From Prochlorococcus marinus str. MIT 9313 (GTDB lineage Bacteria > Cyanobacteriota > Cyanobacteriia > PCC-6307 > Cyanobiaceae), in NCBI RefSeq assembly GCF_000011485.1, contig NC_005071.1, positions 434,001 through 498,000 on the forward strand: 64,000 nt of DNA. The letters run 5' to 3'. Every line of letters begins with the position of its first letter. Position 1 is the first letter of the stretch. The notes beneath the pieces were generated by a model. That model did no database searches and was not told the origin of the DNA. It saw only the letters and a program-made list of their open reading frames with translations. The position numbers and the translations under genes were made by a program. This document shows positions 37,022 through 46,327 of the stretch, piece by piece.

Positions 37022-37624
37022 ATGACTGATTCTTACAGCGATCCGCAACGACAAGAAAGGCATGGTGATGGTGCCCGGGAGAGCGGAAGGGCTGGATTCC
37101 GAGGTGGGCGCGGTCCTGGGAACCGTGAAGCCGGCGGATTTCGTATCCGTTTGAGCGACAACGAAATGCGCTCTGCCAGAGCCCTGCAGGAAGCCTTTCA
37201 ACTGCGCTCCACAGTGGCGGTACTGGGATTTGCCTTGCGCACCCTTGGCCAGATGTTGGAGGACGGCCAATTGGACGAACTGGTGGCCAGTGAGCGTTCC
37301 AAGGCCCCAAGTGGTGGCAGACGAAGAGAAGAAGGAGCTCAGCGAACGCGTAGTGATCGCTCTCATAGAGACAGACAGCCAATGCATCGAGGGGCTCGAC
37401 CTGATCCTTTCGCAAGGCCAGCCAAGCCTCAACCATCGGTTCAAGAGCCCGAGAAGGCTCTAGAAAGTGAACAAAACCGAGCTGAAGAACAAACTCAAGA
37501 ACAGGCCCAGACTGCTGAAAGCGAACACTTGCACTCAGCAGAGCAAGAGCAGGACCAGGCTGCTGAAACTCAACAAGTGCAGGCAATAGAGCATGAACCT
37601 GACAATGCACCTAGTGAGGGCTGA
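37022..37624 (+). CDS. Conserved hypothetical protein upstream of trpS
   Basis: 200 aa from the ATG at 37022. Three parts: a basic, Gly/Arg-rich disordered head (1-38), a conserved helical module at 39-90 (F-R-I-R-L-S-D-N-E-M-R-S-A-R-A-L-Q-E-A-F then A-V-L-G-F-A-L-R-T-L), and a long Gln/Glu/Ala-rich tail likely disordered. The head resembles RNA-binding RGG-type segments; the acidic tail may balance charge. It sits 3 bp upstream of trpS and is probably co-transcribed. Function unknown. Confidence 0.8.
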   Translation: MTDSYSDPQRQERHGDGARESGRAGFRGGRGPGNREAGGFRIRLSDNEMRSARALQEAFQLRSTVAVLGFALRTLGQMLEDGQLDELVASERSKAPSGGRRREEGAQRTRSDRSHRDRQPMHRGARPDPFARPAKPQPSVQEPEKALESEQNRAEEQTQEQAQTAESEHLHSAEQEQDQAAETQQVQAIEHEPDNAPSEG

Positions 37625-37627
37625 TTA

Positions 37628-38641
37628 ATGCAGCGCCCGCGGGTCCTTTCCGGCGTCCAGCCGACTGGTGCCCTCCATCTGGGTAACTGGTTGGGGGCCA
37701 TCCGCAACTGGGTAGATCTTCAGAGCAGCCATGACACCTATGTCTGTGTCGTGGATTTACATGCCATTACCGTTCCGCACGATCCAGAACGTTTGGCCGA
37801 GGAGTCCCTCTCCACAGCCGCTCTCTACCTGGCCTGTGGGATGGATCCAGATCTCTGCAGCATCTTTGTGCAGAGCCAGGTTTCCGCCCACAGTGAGCTC
37901 TGTTGGTTGCTGAACTGTGTTACGCCTTTGAACTGGCTAGAGCGAATGATCCAGTTCAAAGAAAAGTCAGTCAAACAGGGGGACAACGTTTCTGTGGGAC
38001 TGCTGGACTATCCGGTGTTGATGGCAGCAGACATTCTTCTTTATGACGCTGATTTGGTGCCTGTGGGCGAAGACCAGAAACAACATTTAGAACTCGCCCG
38101 TGACATCGCTCAGCAGCGCATCAATGCTCGCTTCGGTAGTGAAGAGAAACCTGTCCTTAAAGTTCCAGATCCCCTGATCATTAAAGAGGGGGCAAGAGTG
38201 ATGAGCCTTAGCGATGGCCGCAGCAAGATGAGTAAAAGTGACCCCAATGAAGGAAGTCGTATCACACTGCTTGATCCGCCTGAACTGATCACAAAAAAAA
38301 TCAAGCGGGCCAAGACAGACCCCCAAATGGGCTTGCAATTTGGCAACCCAGACCGCCCAGAGGCTGACAATCTGCTTGGGATTTACGCCATTCTTAGCGG
38401 CCGCGGAAGAGACGCAGCTGCCCAAGAATGCGCAGAAATGGGATGGGGAACCTTCAAGCCTCTGCTGGCCGACGCCACGGTGTCAGCCCTTGAGCCGATA
38501 CAGCATCGTTATCAACAACTCATGGGCGACCGCATTGAACTCATCAGAGTTCTTGACCAAGGCAGGACAAGAGCGGAAGAGACCGCCCAAGCAACCCTTC
38601 AACGAGTCCGCCAGGCCCTTGGCTTCCTGATAGCCAGCTAA
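37628..38641 (+). CDS. trpS: Tryptophanyl-tRNA synthetase
   Basis: 337 aa. Class I signatures: P-T-G-A-L-H-L-G-N (HIGH-like) at about 12-20 and K-M-S-K-S in the D-G-R-S-K-M-S-K-S-D-P segment. Charges tRNA-Trp in the cytosol. Starts 3 bp after the previous gene's stop, at the ATG at 37628. No T-box or trp-type leader is seen, as expected outside Firmicutes. Confidence 0.97.
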   Translation: MQRPRVLSGVQPTGALHLGNWLGAIRNWVDLQSSHDTYVCVVDLHAITVPHDPERLAEESLSTAALYLACGMDPDLCSIFVQSQVSAHSELCWLLNCVTPLNWLERMIQFKEKSVKQGDNVSVGLLDYPVLMAADILLYDADLVPVGEDQKQHLELARDIAQQRINARFGSEEKPVLKVPDPLIIKEGARVMSLSDGRSKMSKSDPNEGSRITLLDPPELITKKIKRAKTDPQMGLQFGNPDRPEADNLLGIYAILSGRGRDAAAQECAEMGWGTFKPLLADATVSALEPIQHRYQQLMGDRIELIRVLDQGRTRAEETAQATLQRVRQALGFLIAS

Positions 38642-38874
38642 TCAATACAGGCCGAAAGAAAAGCTTGGCTAATCATTGAGGATTAGTGATGGTCGAGGCC
38701 TCCTTGTGGCACTGAAGTCAGCGAGTTCTAGCCATCAGCAAGGGTCTCGTGAGACGCAGGATCTGTTGTCAATGTCAGCTTCAGGCTTATGCACACTCTG
38801 CTGCGTGAGTCAAGGGTATTAGTCACCATCTCGCCAGACGGGGGAGGTATTGATCAATGTGACAAACCGTTTAG

Positions 38875-39567
38875 TTGGTTTACGTGCTTCGCTCGTTCCC
38901 ATTGCAGTTTGGCTTTTCAAGTCAATCGAATCATTCGAATTGGGTCACGGCAACTTTCGCCATGATCAGTCTGAGTGTTCTCATGGGTACTGGCCAGACC
39001 TTGCAAGCTGAACGCATTCAGTTACCTAAAGAACATGCTTTTAGGGTGAACGTTGCTTATCAAAGCAATGAAAGCCAAAAGCTGCACTATTTAATAACGC
39101 CCGAACGTCGAGCCCTTCTGAACACCATCCGTTATGCAGAAGGCACTTGGAAAGAAGGAAAAGACCTCGGATATCGCACAATGTTTGGAGGGGGTGTCTT
39201 TGAGGACCTCTCTCAACACCCCAATCGAGTTGTGGTGAAGTTTTACAGCAGTGCAGCAGCAGGGGCCTATCAATTCATGCCATCAACTTGGATGGCAGTA
39301 GCGAAGGAGCTGAACTTACCCAATTTCCAACCACAACATCAAGATCAAGCAGCGTTGCACTTGGTTAGCAAGCGCGGTGCTCTCAAGGAAATAGATTCTC
39401 TTGGTTTAACGCACTCCGCGATGGCTCGTCTTGCACCGGAATGGGCTTCGTTTCCTAATTGGGCTGGCAACAGCAGTTATGGACAGCCAGTCAAGAGCCA
39501 TGCAGAGTTGGCAAAATTTTATTCAGCCAATTTGCGTCAACTGCAGCAGCAGGCCTTAGCAAGCTAA
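38875..39567 (+). CDS. Lambda-type muramidase (GH104), exported
   Basis: 230 aa with a TTG at 38875; GTG 38884 or ATG 38962 are alternatives. A hydrophobic signal-like stretch near 26-40 (T-F-A-M-I-S-L-S-V-L-M-G-T-G) is followed by a lysozyme-like domain with N-T-I-R-Y-A-E-G-T-W (catalytic Glu89), M-F-G-G-G-V-F-E-D-L and A-A-A-G-A-Y-Q-F-M-P-S-T-W, the signature of lambda-endolysin/GH104 lytic transglycosylases. It cleaves the MurNAc-GlcNAc backbone, presumably in the periplasm. A strong GGGGAGG ribosome site at 38841-38847 is in the wrong place for the TTG but precedes a frame (GTG 38859) that would need a frameshift to join this domain, so the N-terminus is uncertain. Confidence 0.8.
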   Translation: MVYVLRSFPLQFGFSSQSNHSNWVTATFAMISLSVLMGTGQTLQAERIQLPKEHAFRVNVAYQSNESQKLHYLITPERRALLNTIRYAEGTWKEGKDLGYRTMFGGGVFEDLSQHPNRVVVKFYSSAAAGAYQFMPSTWMAVAKELNLPNFQPQHQDQAALHLVSKRGALKEIDSLGLTHSAMARLAPEWASFPNWAGNSSYGQPVKSHAELAKFYSANLRQLQQQALAS

Positions 39568-40278
39568 AAGCATTTAACTTCAGAACCAGAGGAAGTTGTG
39601 TGCTTCTACTCGAAAGACATCCCTTGATTGCAACCAAATCCTAGCGTTCCCTTTGCGGATCACTCTCTAAAAGAGACATCCAAAAAGGATGACGATCACA
39701 ACAGAAGCAGACAATCTCGGCAGCTTTCTTGCCACGAGCAAAGCCCATAGTCGATGCCCTCAACCATGACCCTGAGCATTGCGATCAGGGCCGTAAGCGA
39801 TTTGCTCACTTTTTTTGCTGACGGGCCTGCTGGTAGCTGGATTATCAGCAAAGCTCAAATTCCATGACAGACCATTCCCTAAGCAGAAAATGTTAGGCAT
39901 CAAGCGTCTCTCGGATTGATTACGATCAAAGCCATGTGTGCTGGGGGTAGGCAGGTAATGTCAACATCTTTTGCTCACGACAGCCAAGAACGGCTACAAA
40001 AATGCCTAGGCGGTTAGATCGTCTGTATAAAAACCATTTTGAGATCGTAGGAAATGGCTCTGACGAATCTAAGCAAGCCCCCATTGAAGTCTATGCTGGT
40101 ATTTTGCTTGTTGGACTTGCCAGAAAATTTGATTCAATGTTCCTTTTTCGTAGAGTCCCTCTACGTTGTTGCTAATGTGCAAAATATTTTAGTCCAGCAT
40201 TCAGAGGTGCAAGGATTGCTAGTGATATAGCTGATAAAATAGAACACTATTTCAACTCATCAAAGAAAACTCCTTGCT
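39568..40278. other. Long spacer before thrS
   Basis: 711 bp. The 5' half shows nothing beyond scattered short frames. The 3' half is AT-rich and holds two overlapping small frames (40002-40175 and 40054-40230). In the frame of the first, readable sequence continues past its TAA ([15 protein letters not shown]) nearly into thrS, suggesting decayed coding sequence. The thrS promoter must lie here. Confidence 0.4.
40054..40230 (+). CDS. Candidate small protein (58 aa) upstream of thrS
   Basis: ATG at 40054 preceded by TAGGAA, stop at 40228-40230. The product has a hydrophobic centre (S-M-L-V-F-C-L-L-D-L) and ends V-Q-N-I-L-V-Q-H-S-E-V-Q-G-L-L-V-I. It overlaps, in another frame, a 57-codon frame at 40002-40175 (M-P-R-R-L-D-R-L-Y-K-N-H-F). 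At most one is likely to be real; neither is recognised. Both could be debris of a decayed gene. Confidence 0.22.
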   Translation: MALTNLSKPPLKSMLVFCLLDLPENLIQCSFFVESLYVVANVQNILVQHSEVQGLLVI

Positions 40279-42201
40279 ATGCCTATTATTGCACTTCCAG
40301 ACGGAAATAAAAAGAAGTTTGATCAACCCGTAACCATTATGGAGGTGGCCGAAAGCCTTGGGCCTGGATTAGCAAAGGCGGCTATCGCAGGCCGAGTCAA
40401 TGGCGTATTGCTTGATACCTGTATCCCTATCGAGAAAGACTCTGAAGTCAATATCATCACGGCGAAAGACCAAGATGGAATTGAGACTATTCGCCACTCA
40501 TTCGCTCACTTGATTGGTCATGCCGTAAAGCAATTATATCCCGAAGCAAAAATGGCCATTGGTCCAGTTATTGAAGATGGATTTTATTATGATATTGCCT
40601 ATGATCATCCTTTTACTCCTAAAGACTTGGAAGCGATTGAGGCTCGTATGAAAGAGCTGGTTAAGCTTGACTACGACGTTAATGTTGAAATAGTTTCAAA
40701 GGAAGAGGCTCGTAAGGAATTCGAAAAGCGATGCGAGCCCTACAAGATCGAAATCGTAGATGAAATTCCTGAGAATGAAATTATTAAGCTATATCGACAT
40801 CAAGAATATACTGATATGTGTAGAGGTCCACATGTGCCTAACACAAGGCATTTGCGCACTTTCAAATTAATGAAAGTATCAGGTGCTTATTGGCGAGGTG
40901 ATTCAAATAAAACAATGTTGCAGCGCATCTATGGCACGGCCTGGGGAAGTTCCAAAGAGCTAAAAGCTTATCTCAAGCGCCTTGAAGAAGCTGAAAAGCG
41001 CGATCATCGCAGGATCGCCAAGCAAATGTCTTTATTTCATACTCAAGAAGAAGCTCCTGGGATGATTTTCTGGCATGCCAAGGGTTGGGCTATTTATCAG
41101 GTTTTAGAGCAATATATTCGCGAGACCCTGAGCCTGCATGACTACCAAGAAATCCGAACACCTCAGGTTGTAGACCGCTCCTTATGGGAGAAATCAGGCC
41201 ATTGGGAGAAGTTCAAAGATGACATGTTTACAACGACATCTGAAAATCGTGAATATGCCATAAAGCCTATGAATTGTCCCTGCCATGTACAGATCTTCAA
41301 TCAAGGCCTAAAAAGTTACCGTGACCTGCCAATTAGATTGGCAGAGTTTGGTTCATGTTTAAGGAATGAACCATCGGGTTCACTTCATGGTCTCATGCGC
41401 GTGCGCAATTTTGTTCAAGACGATGCTCACATCTTTTGTACTGAGCTTCAGGTTCAGGAAGAGGTTTCTAAGTTTATTGATCTAGTCTTTGAGGTTTACA
41501 GATCATTTGGGTTTGACTCGGTGCTTATAAAGTTATCAACCAGGCCCGAAAAGCGTGTTGGTAGTGATGAGATCTGGGACAAATCAGAGAAGGCCTTGTC
41601 CGATGCATTGGATGCTAAAGGTCTTGCATGGGACTTATTGCCAGGGGAAGGTGCATTCTACGGGCCTAAAATTGAGTTTTCTTTAAAAGACTGTCTTGGT
41701 AGAGTTTGGCAATGTGGAACGATCCAGGTTGACTTCTCGATGCCGGAACGTTTGGGAGCATCTTATGTAGCAGAAGACAGCCAGCGCAGAACACCAGTAA
41801 TGTTGCATCGAGCAATTCTGGGTTCTTTTGAACGTTTTATCGGAATTCTGATCGAGCACTATGCTGGACGACTGCCTATTTGGCTAGCACCTGTGCAGGT
41901 GGTAGTGATGGGGATTACAGACCGTAATGCTCAGGCTTGTCAGGATATTTGCAAGAAGTTATCAGCTCTAGAATATCGAACTGAAGTTGACTTAAGAAAT
42001 GAAAAAATTGGTTTTAAAGTTCGCGAGCATACTCTTCAGCGTGTACCATTTTTAATCATTATTGGTGATAAAGAACAACAGAGTGGAGAGGTGGCTGTGC
42101 GCACTCGAGAGGGCAAGGACTTTGGCAGTATGCCTTTGAAAGGCTTCACATCACTTCTGGATGAAGCAATTGCTCTTAAAGGTAGATCAGGTGTCTCTTG
42201 A
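40279..42201 (+). CDS. thrS: Threonyl-tRNA synthetase (atypical, AT-rich)
   Basis: 640 aa with the full bacterial layout: TGS domain (1-60, M-P-I-I-A-L-P-D-G), editing domain ([11 protein letters not shown] and Y-T-D-M-C-R-G-P-H), class II catalytic core with M-N-C-P-C-H zinc site and [11 protein letters not shown] motif 2, and a C-terminal anticodon domain (W-L-A-P-V-Q-V). Charges tRNA-Thr and edits Ser. The gene is visibly more AT-rich in third positions than its neighbours, and its N-terminus (P-I-I-x-L-P-D-G) resembles gammaproteobacterial ThrS, suggesting horizontal acquisition; only a tree can confirm this. Confidence 0.96.
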   Translation: MPIIALPDGNKKKFDQPVTIMEVAESLGPGLAKAAIAGRVNGVLLDTCIPIEKDSEVNIITAKDQDGIETIRHSFAHLIGHAVKQLYPEAKMAIGPVIEDGFYYDIAYDHPFTPKDLEAIEARMKELVKLDYDVNVEIVSKEEARKEFEKRCEPYKIEIVDEIPENEIIKLYRHQEYTDMCRGPHVPNTRHLRTFKLMKVSGAYWRGDSNKTMLQRIYGTAWGSSKELKAYLKRLEEAEKRDHRRIAKQMSLFHTQEEAPGMIFWHAKGWAIYQVLEQYIRETLSLHDYQEIRTPQVVDRSLWEKSGHWEKFKDDMFTTTSENREYAIKPMNCPCHVQIFNQGLKSYRDLPIRLAEFGSCLRNEPSGSLHGLMRVRNFVQDDAHIFCTELQVQEEVSKFIDLVFEVYRSFGFDSVLIKLSTRPEKRVGSDEIWDKSEKALSDALDAKGLAWDLLPGEGAFYGPKIEFSLKDCLGRVWQCGTIQVDFSMPERLGASYVAEDSQRRTPVMLHRAILGSFERFIGILIEHYAGRLPIWLAPVQVVVMGITDRNAQACQDICKKLSALEYRTEVDLRNEKIGFKVREHTLQRVPFLIIIGDKEQQSGEVAVRTREGKDFGSMPLKGFTSLLDEAIALKGRSGVS

Positions 42202-42669
42202 CAAATGTTGTCAATAGTTAGGTGATAATAATAATTGAGGAATACCTCGCTTTGGAGTGAATCTCTCTTCCGTCTGGATGAGAAGCTGAATAGCAAATTG
42301 GGCCTGGCGATAGGAGAAGCTGATTGCTTCTCGTTGGTCGTTCTGGCTCTCTCGTTGGAGCAGGCTCTTTCTGCTCTGTGAAGAATCAGAACTTCTTTAT
42401 GGTCTCCGATGCAAGCACTACTCAACCATCAAAAGAAATGACTGGTCTTGCGAAACGTCAATCAAACCAGTGGGGAATCTCAATCCGTGTTGAGCAGGGC
42501 CAAGTCAGGTGGGGGCTCATTAGAGCTTGTTAATGAGTCTTTGCCGACCGATCTAGGCATGGGAATCACTATCCCTTGAGCTAATCAGCAATCTATCCAA
42601 CGTAAAAGTTGCAGATCTCTCGCTGTCAATGCAGCCTGAGGGAAGCCCTTTGCCTCATTCGTCATCACC
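42202..42669. other. Spacer with tandem hairpins between thrS and glk
   Basis: 468 bp. Three small inverted repeats follow each other: 42314-42332 (GAGAAGC/GCTTCTC), 42358-42376 (GAGCAG/CTGCTC) and about 42381-42397 (AAGAA/TTCTT). None has a T-run, so they are poor terminators but could form a structured leader or small RNA. A 44-codon frame from an ATG at 42399 has no ribosome site. Confidence 0.4.
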
Positions 42670-43731
42670 ATGCCGTCCCCGAGAACCTTTCTGGCAGGTG
42701 ATTTGGGGGGCACCAAAACCTTGCTTGCGCTCTATAGCTGGGACGAAAAGCAACTCAAGCAACAGCACCGGCGGAGGTATTTATCCAATCAGTGGACTTC
42801 GCTTGAACCCATGCTGAGCCACTTCATCGCCCATTTGCCAGGGGAGATGGAGCAACCCAATAACGGCTGCATCGCTGTTGCAGGATCGGTTCGCCATGGT
42901 GAGGCACGTATCACCAATCTGCCCTGGAGCCTGAAGGAGAAGGACCTTTGCTCAGCCACGGGACTGAAGCATTTGGAACTGATTAATGACTTTGGCGTAT
43001 TGATCTACGGCCTACCCTTTCTCAACGACGCGCAGCAGGTGGAGCTTCAGCGTCCACAGCAGCATTTGTCTGCACAAGGACCCATTGCAGTTCTGGGGGC
43101 AGGTACTGGACTTGGAATGGCCCGTGGCCTGCCCACAAAAGATGGGATGGTGGCGCTGCCCAGTGAAGGCGGACACCGTGAATTTGCTCCTCGCAGTGAA
43201 TGCGAGTGGCAACTTTGTGAGTGGCTCAAGGCCGATTTGCAGCTCGAACGCCTTTCATTGGAACGTGTTGTCAGTGGAACGGGCCTGGGACACGTGGCGC
43301 GCTGGCGCCTACAGCACAGTGACGCAGATGGTCATCCTCTGCGAGGTCTGGCCGATGCTTGGCGCCATGGTGCTAATGATCATTGCGACCATTTGGATCT
43401 GCCTGCTCTTGCTAGTCAAGCCGCAAGCGAAGGCGATTCAATTCTTCAAGAAGCCTTACAGCTCTGGCTCGCTGCTTACGGCTCTGCTGCGGGAGATTTA
43501 GCTCTGCAGGAACTCTGTGTCGGAGGCCTCTGGGTGGGTGGGGGTACCGCTGCGAAGCAGCTTCAAGGTCTTCGCTCAAGCACCTTTCTTGAAGCCTTCC
43601 GCAACAAGGGGCGCTTCCGTCCGTTTCTAGAGCAATTGCCAGTGATGGCAGTGATCGATCCCGAGGTGGGCCTGTTCAGTGCAGCCTGCAGAGCACACAT
43701 GCTTGCTGAGCAAGGTGGGACACTGACCTAA
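42670..43731 (+). CDS. glk: Glucokinase
   Basis: 353 aa. F-L-A-G-D-L-G-G-T-K-T at 7-17 is the phosphate-1 loop of the bacterial Glk (non-ROK) hexokinase family, with I-N-D-F as the catalytic Asp region and V-L-G-A-G-T-G-L-G and later motifs intact. Phosphorylates glucose in the cytosol, feeding glycogen and the oxidative pentose phosphate pathway. A second, ROK-type kinase occurs at 57650. Start ATG 42670. The thrB gene follows 14 bp later. Confidence 0.9.
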   Translation: MPSPRTFLAGDLGGTKTLLALYSWDEKQLKQQHRRRYLSNQWTSLEPMLSHFIAHLPGEMEQPNNGCIAVAGSVRHGEARITNLPWSLKEKDLCSATGLKHLELINDFGVLIYGLPFLNDAQQVELQRPQQHLSAQGPIAVLGAGTGLGMARGLPTKDGMVALPSEGGHREFAPRSECEWQLCEWLKADLQLERLSLERVVSGTGLGHVARWRLQHSDADGHPLRGLADAWRHGANDHCDHLDLPALASQAASEGDSILQEALQLWLAAYGSAAGDLALQELCVGGLWVGGGTAAKQLQGLRSSTFLEAFRNKGRFRPFLEQLPVMAVIDPEVGLFSAACRAHMLAEQGGTLT

Positions 43732-43745
43732 GTAGACAAGTAGGG

Positions 43746-44696
43746 ATGGCGCAGCCGAGTATCGGCCAAAGAATTGTGGTTGACGTACCGTCCACCACAG
43801 CCAACCTTGGCCCTGGCTTCGACTGCCTTGGTGCTGCCCTTGACCTCAACAACCGTTTTGCCATGCGGCGGATCGAAGGGGATAGCGGACGCTTTGAACT
43901 CATTATTGAAGGCAATGAGGGAAGCCACCTACGCGGTGGGCCCAATAACCTGATTTATCGCGCCGCCCAGAGGGTGTGGAAAGCCGCAGGGCTCGAACCG
44001 GTGGGACTAGAAGCCAAAGTGAGGCTCGCGGTACCCCCCGCAAGAGGCCTAGGAAGCAGTGCCAGTGCCATCGTGGCAGGGTTGGTCGGAGCCAATGCCT
44101 TGGTGGGCGAACCGCTCAGCAAAGAAAAACTGTTGGAACTGGCCATTGATATTGAGGGACATCCCGACAATGTGGTTCCTTCTCTTCTGGGAGGTCTTTG
44201 CTTGACTGCCAAGGCAGCCTCGCAACGCTGGCGGGTGGTTCGTTGTGTCTGGATCAATTCCGTGAAAGCCGTTGTAGCAATCCCCTCTATTCGCCTAAGC
44301 ACGAGCGAGGCAAGGCGCGCCATGCCTAAAGACATCCCGATCAGCGATGCCGTAGAAAACCTTGGTGCCCTTACGCTCCTGCTGCAGGGACTGCGGACAG
44401 GAAACGGCGACCTGATCACAGATGGGATGCACGATCGACTGCATGAGCCCTATCGCTGGCCATTAATCAAAGGTGGTTTGGATGTTCGCGATGCGGCTCT
44501 GAATGCCGGTGCCTGGGGTTGTGCCATCAGCGGAGCTGGCCCCAGCGTGCTGGCTCTTTGCCCTGAGGATAAAGGGCAAGCAGTCAGTCAGGCAATGGTA
44601 AAAGCTTGGGAGGCCGAGGGTGTAGCAAGTAGGGCTCCACTGCTTAGCATTCAGTCAGGAGGAAGCCACTGGCAACCTCAGATTGAGGATGAGTAG
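43746..44696 (+). CDS. thrB: Homoserine kinase
   Basis: 316 aa of the GHMP kinase family. [16 protein letters not shown] at 14-29, P[15 protein letters not shown] as the ATP-binding loop, and S-G-A-G-P-S-V-L-A near the C-terminus are intact. Phosphorylates homoserine on the route to threonine, a neighbourhood theme with thrS. Starts 14 bp after glk. Confidence 0.96.
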   Translation: MAQPSIGQRIVVDVPSTTANLGPGFDCLGAALDLNNRFAMRRIEGDSGRFELIIEGNEGSHLRGGPNNLIYRAAQRVWKAAGLEPVGLEAKVRLAVPPARGLGSSASAIVAGLVGANALVGEPLSKEKLLELAIDIEGHPDNVVPSLLGGLCLTAKAASQRWRVVRCVWINSVKAVVAIPSIRLSTSEARRAMPKDIPISDAVENLGALTLLLQGLRTGNGDLITDGMHDRLHEPYRWPLIKGGLDVRDAALNAGAWGCAISGAGPSVLALCPEDKGQAVSQAMVKAWEAEGVASRAPLLSIQSGGSHWQPQIEDE

Positions 44697-44752
44697 ATAT
44701 ACTCAAGCGCCCGCCCGGGGTTGATCAGTTCCTTCGCATTCTCTTGCCTGCC

Positions 44753-46324
44753 ATGGACGCCAATTTGCCGCTGACGGCTGCGTCCCAGGCCTCATTTCCC
44801 TGGCTTTCCCTGATCGTGTTGCTGCCGGCAATGGGTGCCCTGCTGATGCCTCTGTTGCCAAAGAATGAAACAAGTAACTCTCAGGCACCACGCAATTTTG
44901 CACTGGTCTTTCTGCTGGTGGATTTCGTGCTCATGCTGGTTGTATTTAGCCGCATGTTTGATGGTCAGGATGGAGGGCTTCAGCTGGTTGAACGGGTTAG
45001 CTGGATTCCCTTCATCGGCCTGGAGTGGTCGCTAGGAGCAGACGGCCTTTCGGCTCCTCTGGTTGTGCTTAGCGGGCTGATCACTCTTCTTGCCGTGGCA
45101 GCTAGCTGGAAGGTGCAAAGCAAGACAAGGCTTTATTTCGCCCTGTTGTTGGTTCAGGCTTCTGCCCAGGGGCTGGTTTTCCTCTCTCAAGATTTCCTGC
45201 TGTTCTTTCTTGCTTGGGAACTAGAGCTGGTTCCGGTCTACCTGTTAATTGCCATCTGGGGCGGAAGCAGACGTCTATATGCCGCCACCAAATTCATTCT
45301 CTACACCGCTCTAGCGTCTTTACTGATTCTGATCAGCGGACTTGCTCTGGCACTTTCGGGTGGTGAGTTCACGCTCAACCTCACTGAGCTGGCGAATCGA
45401 TCTCCAGAAGGCAGCCTTGGACTGCTCTGTTATCTGGGCTTTCTGGTGGGCTTTGGCGTAAAGCTACCGATGTTTCCTCTCCACACCTGGCTGCCAGATG
45501 CCCATGGAGAAGCCAACGCACCAGTGTCGATGCTGCTGGCAGGGGTACTCCTAAAGATGGGTGGCTATGCCCTTTTGCGCTTCAACGTGCAAATGCTGCC
45601 TGATGCTCATCTTCAGCTAGCGCCGGCCCTGATCGTGATTGGGATCGTCAACATCATCTACGGAGCATTCAACGCCTTTGCTCAAGACAACGTGAAACGA
45701 CGAATTGCCTGCAGTTCTGTGAGCCACATGGGCTTCGTTCTGTTGGGTATCGGCGCGATCGATGCTCTCGGGATCAGTGGGGCCATGCTGCAGATGATCA
45801 GCCATGGCCTGATTGCAGCAGCCATGTTTTTCGTCACAGGAACGTTCTACGAACGCACGCAGACCCTCTCCATCCCCAATATGGGTGGCCTGGCCAAGGT
45901 CTTGCCAATCACCTTCGCTTTTTTCTTGGCCAGCTCTCTGGCTTCCCTCGCCCTGCCAGGAATGAGCGGCTTTGTCAGTGAAATCACCGTCTTCCTCGGC
46001 ATCATTAGTCAGGAAGGATTCACTTCAATATTCAGGGTTATCACGATCGTGCTGGCGGCGATTGGACTGGTGCTTACCCCCGTCTATTTGCTGTCGATGT
46101 GTCGACGGGTCTTTTTTGGCCCCAGGATTCCCGCCCTTGCAATGATCGAAGACATCAACCCCAGAGAGCTGACCATTGGGCTCAGTTTGATTGTGCCCAC
46201 GTTGGTGATCGGATTTTGGCCTCGAGTCGCCATCGATCTCTATGAGGCTTCAACCAATGCTCTCGCTGATCGACTGATTAGCCATAGCTTGGCAGCCCAA
46301 GGTTCCCTGCTACCCCTTGGCTGA
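44753..46324 (+). CDS. ndhD: NAD(P)H-quinone oxidoreductase subunit 4 (NDH-1)
   Basis: 523 aa from the ATG at 44753; a TTG at 44744 adds three residues. About 14 hydrophobic helices. The antiporter-like core shows [12 protein letters not shown] (conserved helix Glu), [15 protein letters not shown] (conserved Lys/His) and H-M-G-F-V-L-L-G-I. Proton-pumping subunit of the thylakoid NDH-1 complex, which runs cyclic electron flow, respiration and, in some forms, CO2 uptake. The subtype (ndhD1 versus CO2-uptake ndhD3/4) was not determined. Confidence 0.95.
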   Translation: MDANLPLTAASQASFPWLSLIVLLPAMGALLMPLLPKNETSNSQAPRNFALVFLLVDFVLMLVVFSRMFDGQDGGLQLVERVSWIPFIGLEWSLGADGLSAPLVVLSGLITLLAVAASWKVQSKTRLYFALLLVQASAQGLVFLSQDFLLFFLAWELELVPVYLLIAIWGGSRRLYAATKFILYTALASLLILISGLALALSGGEFTLNLTELANRSPEGSLGLLCYLGFLVGFGVKLPMFPLHTWLPDAHGEANAPVSMLLAGVLLKMGGYALLRFNVQMLPDAHLQLAPALIVIGIVNIIYGAFNAFAQDNVKRRIACSSVSHMGFVLLGIGAIDALGISGAMLQMISHGLIAAAMFFVTGTFYERTQTLSIPNMGGLAKVLPITFAFFLASSLASLALPGMSGFVSEITVFLGIISQEGFTSIFRVITIVLAAIGLVLTPVYLLSMCRRVFFGPRIPALAMIEDINPRELTIGLSLIVPTLVIGFWPRVAIDLYEASTNALADRLISHSLAAQGSLLPLG

Positions 46325-46327
46325 ATA

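Noticed and set aside
36932-37444. Reverse frames of 170 and 206 codons over the hypothetical gene before trpS
   Set aside because: The forward frame has a start 3 bp coupled to trpS and a structured module; the reverse frames arise from its repetitive Gln/Glu codons.
42399-42533. Forward frame of 44 codons before glk
   Set aside because: Protein-like ending but no ribosome-binding site; insufficient support for a separate gene.
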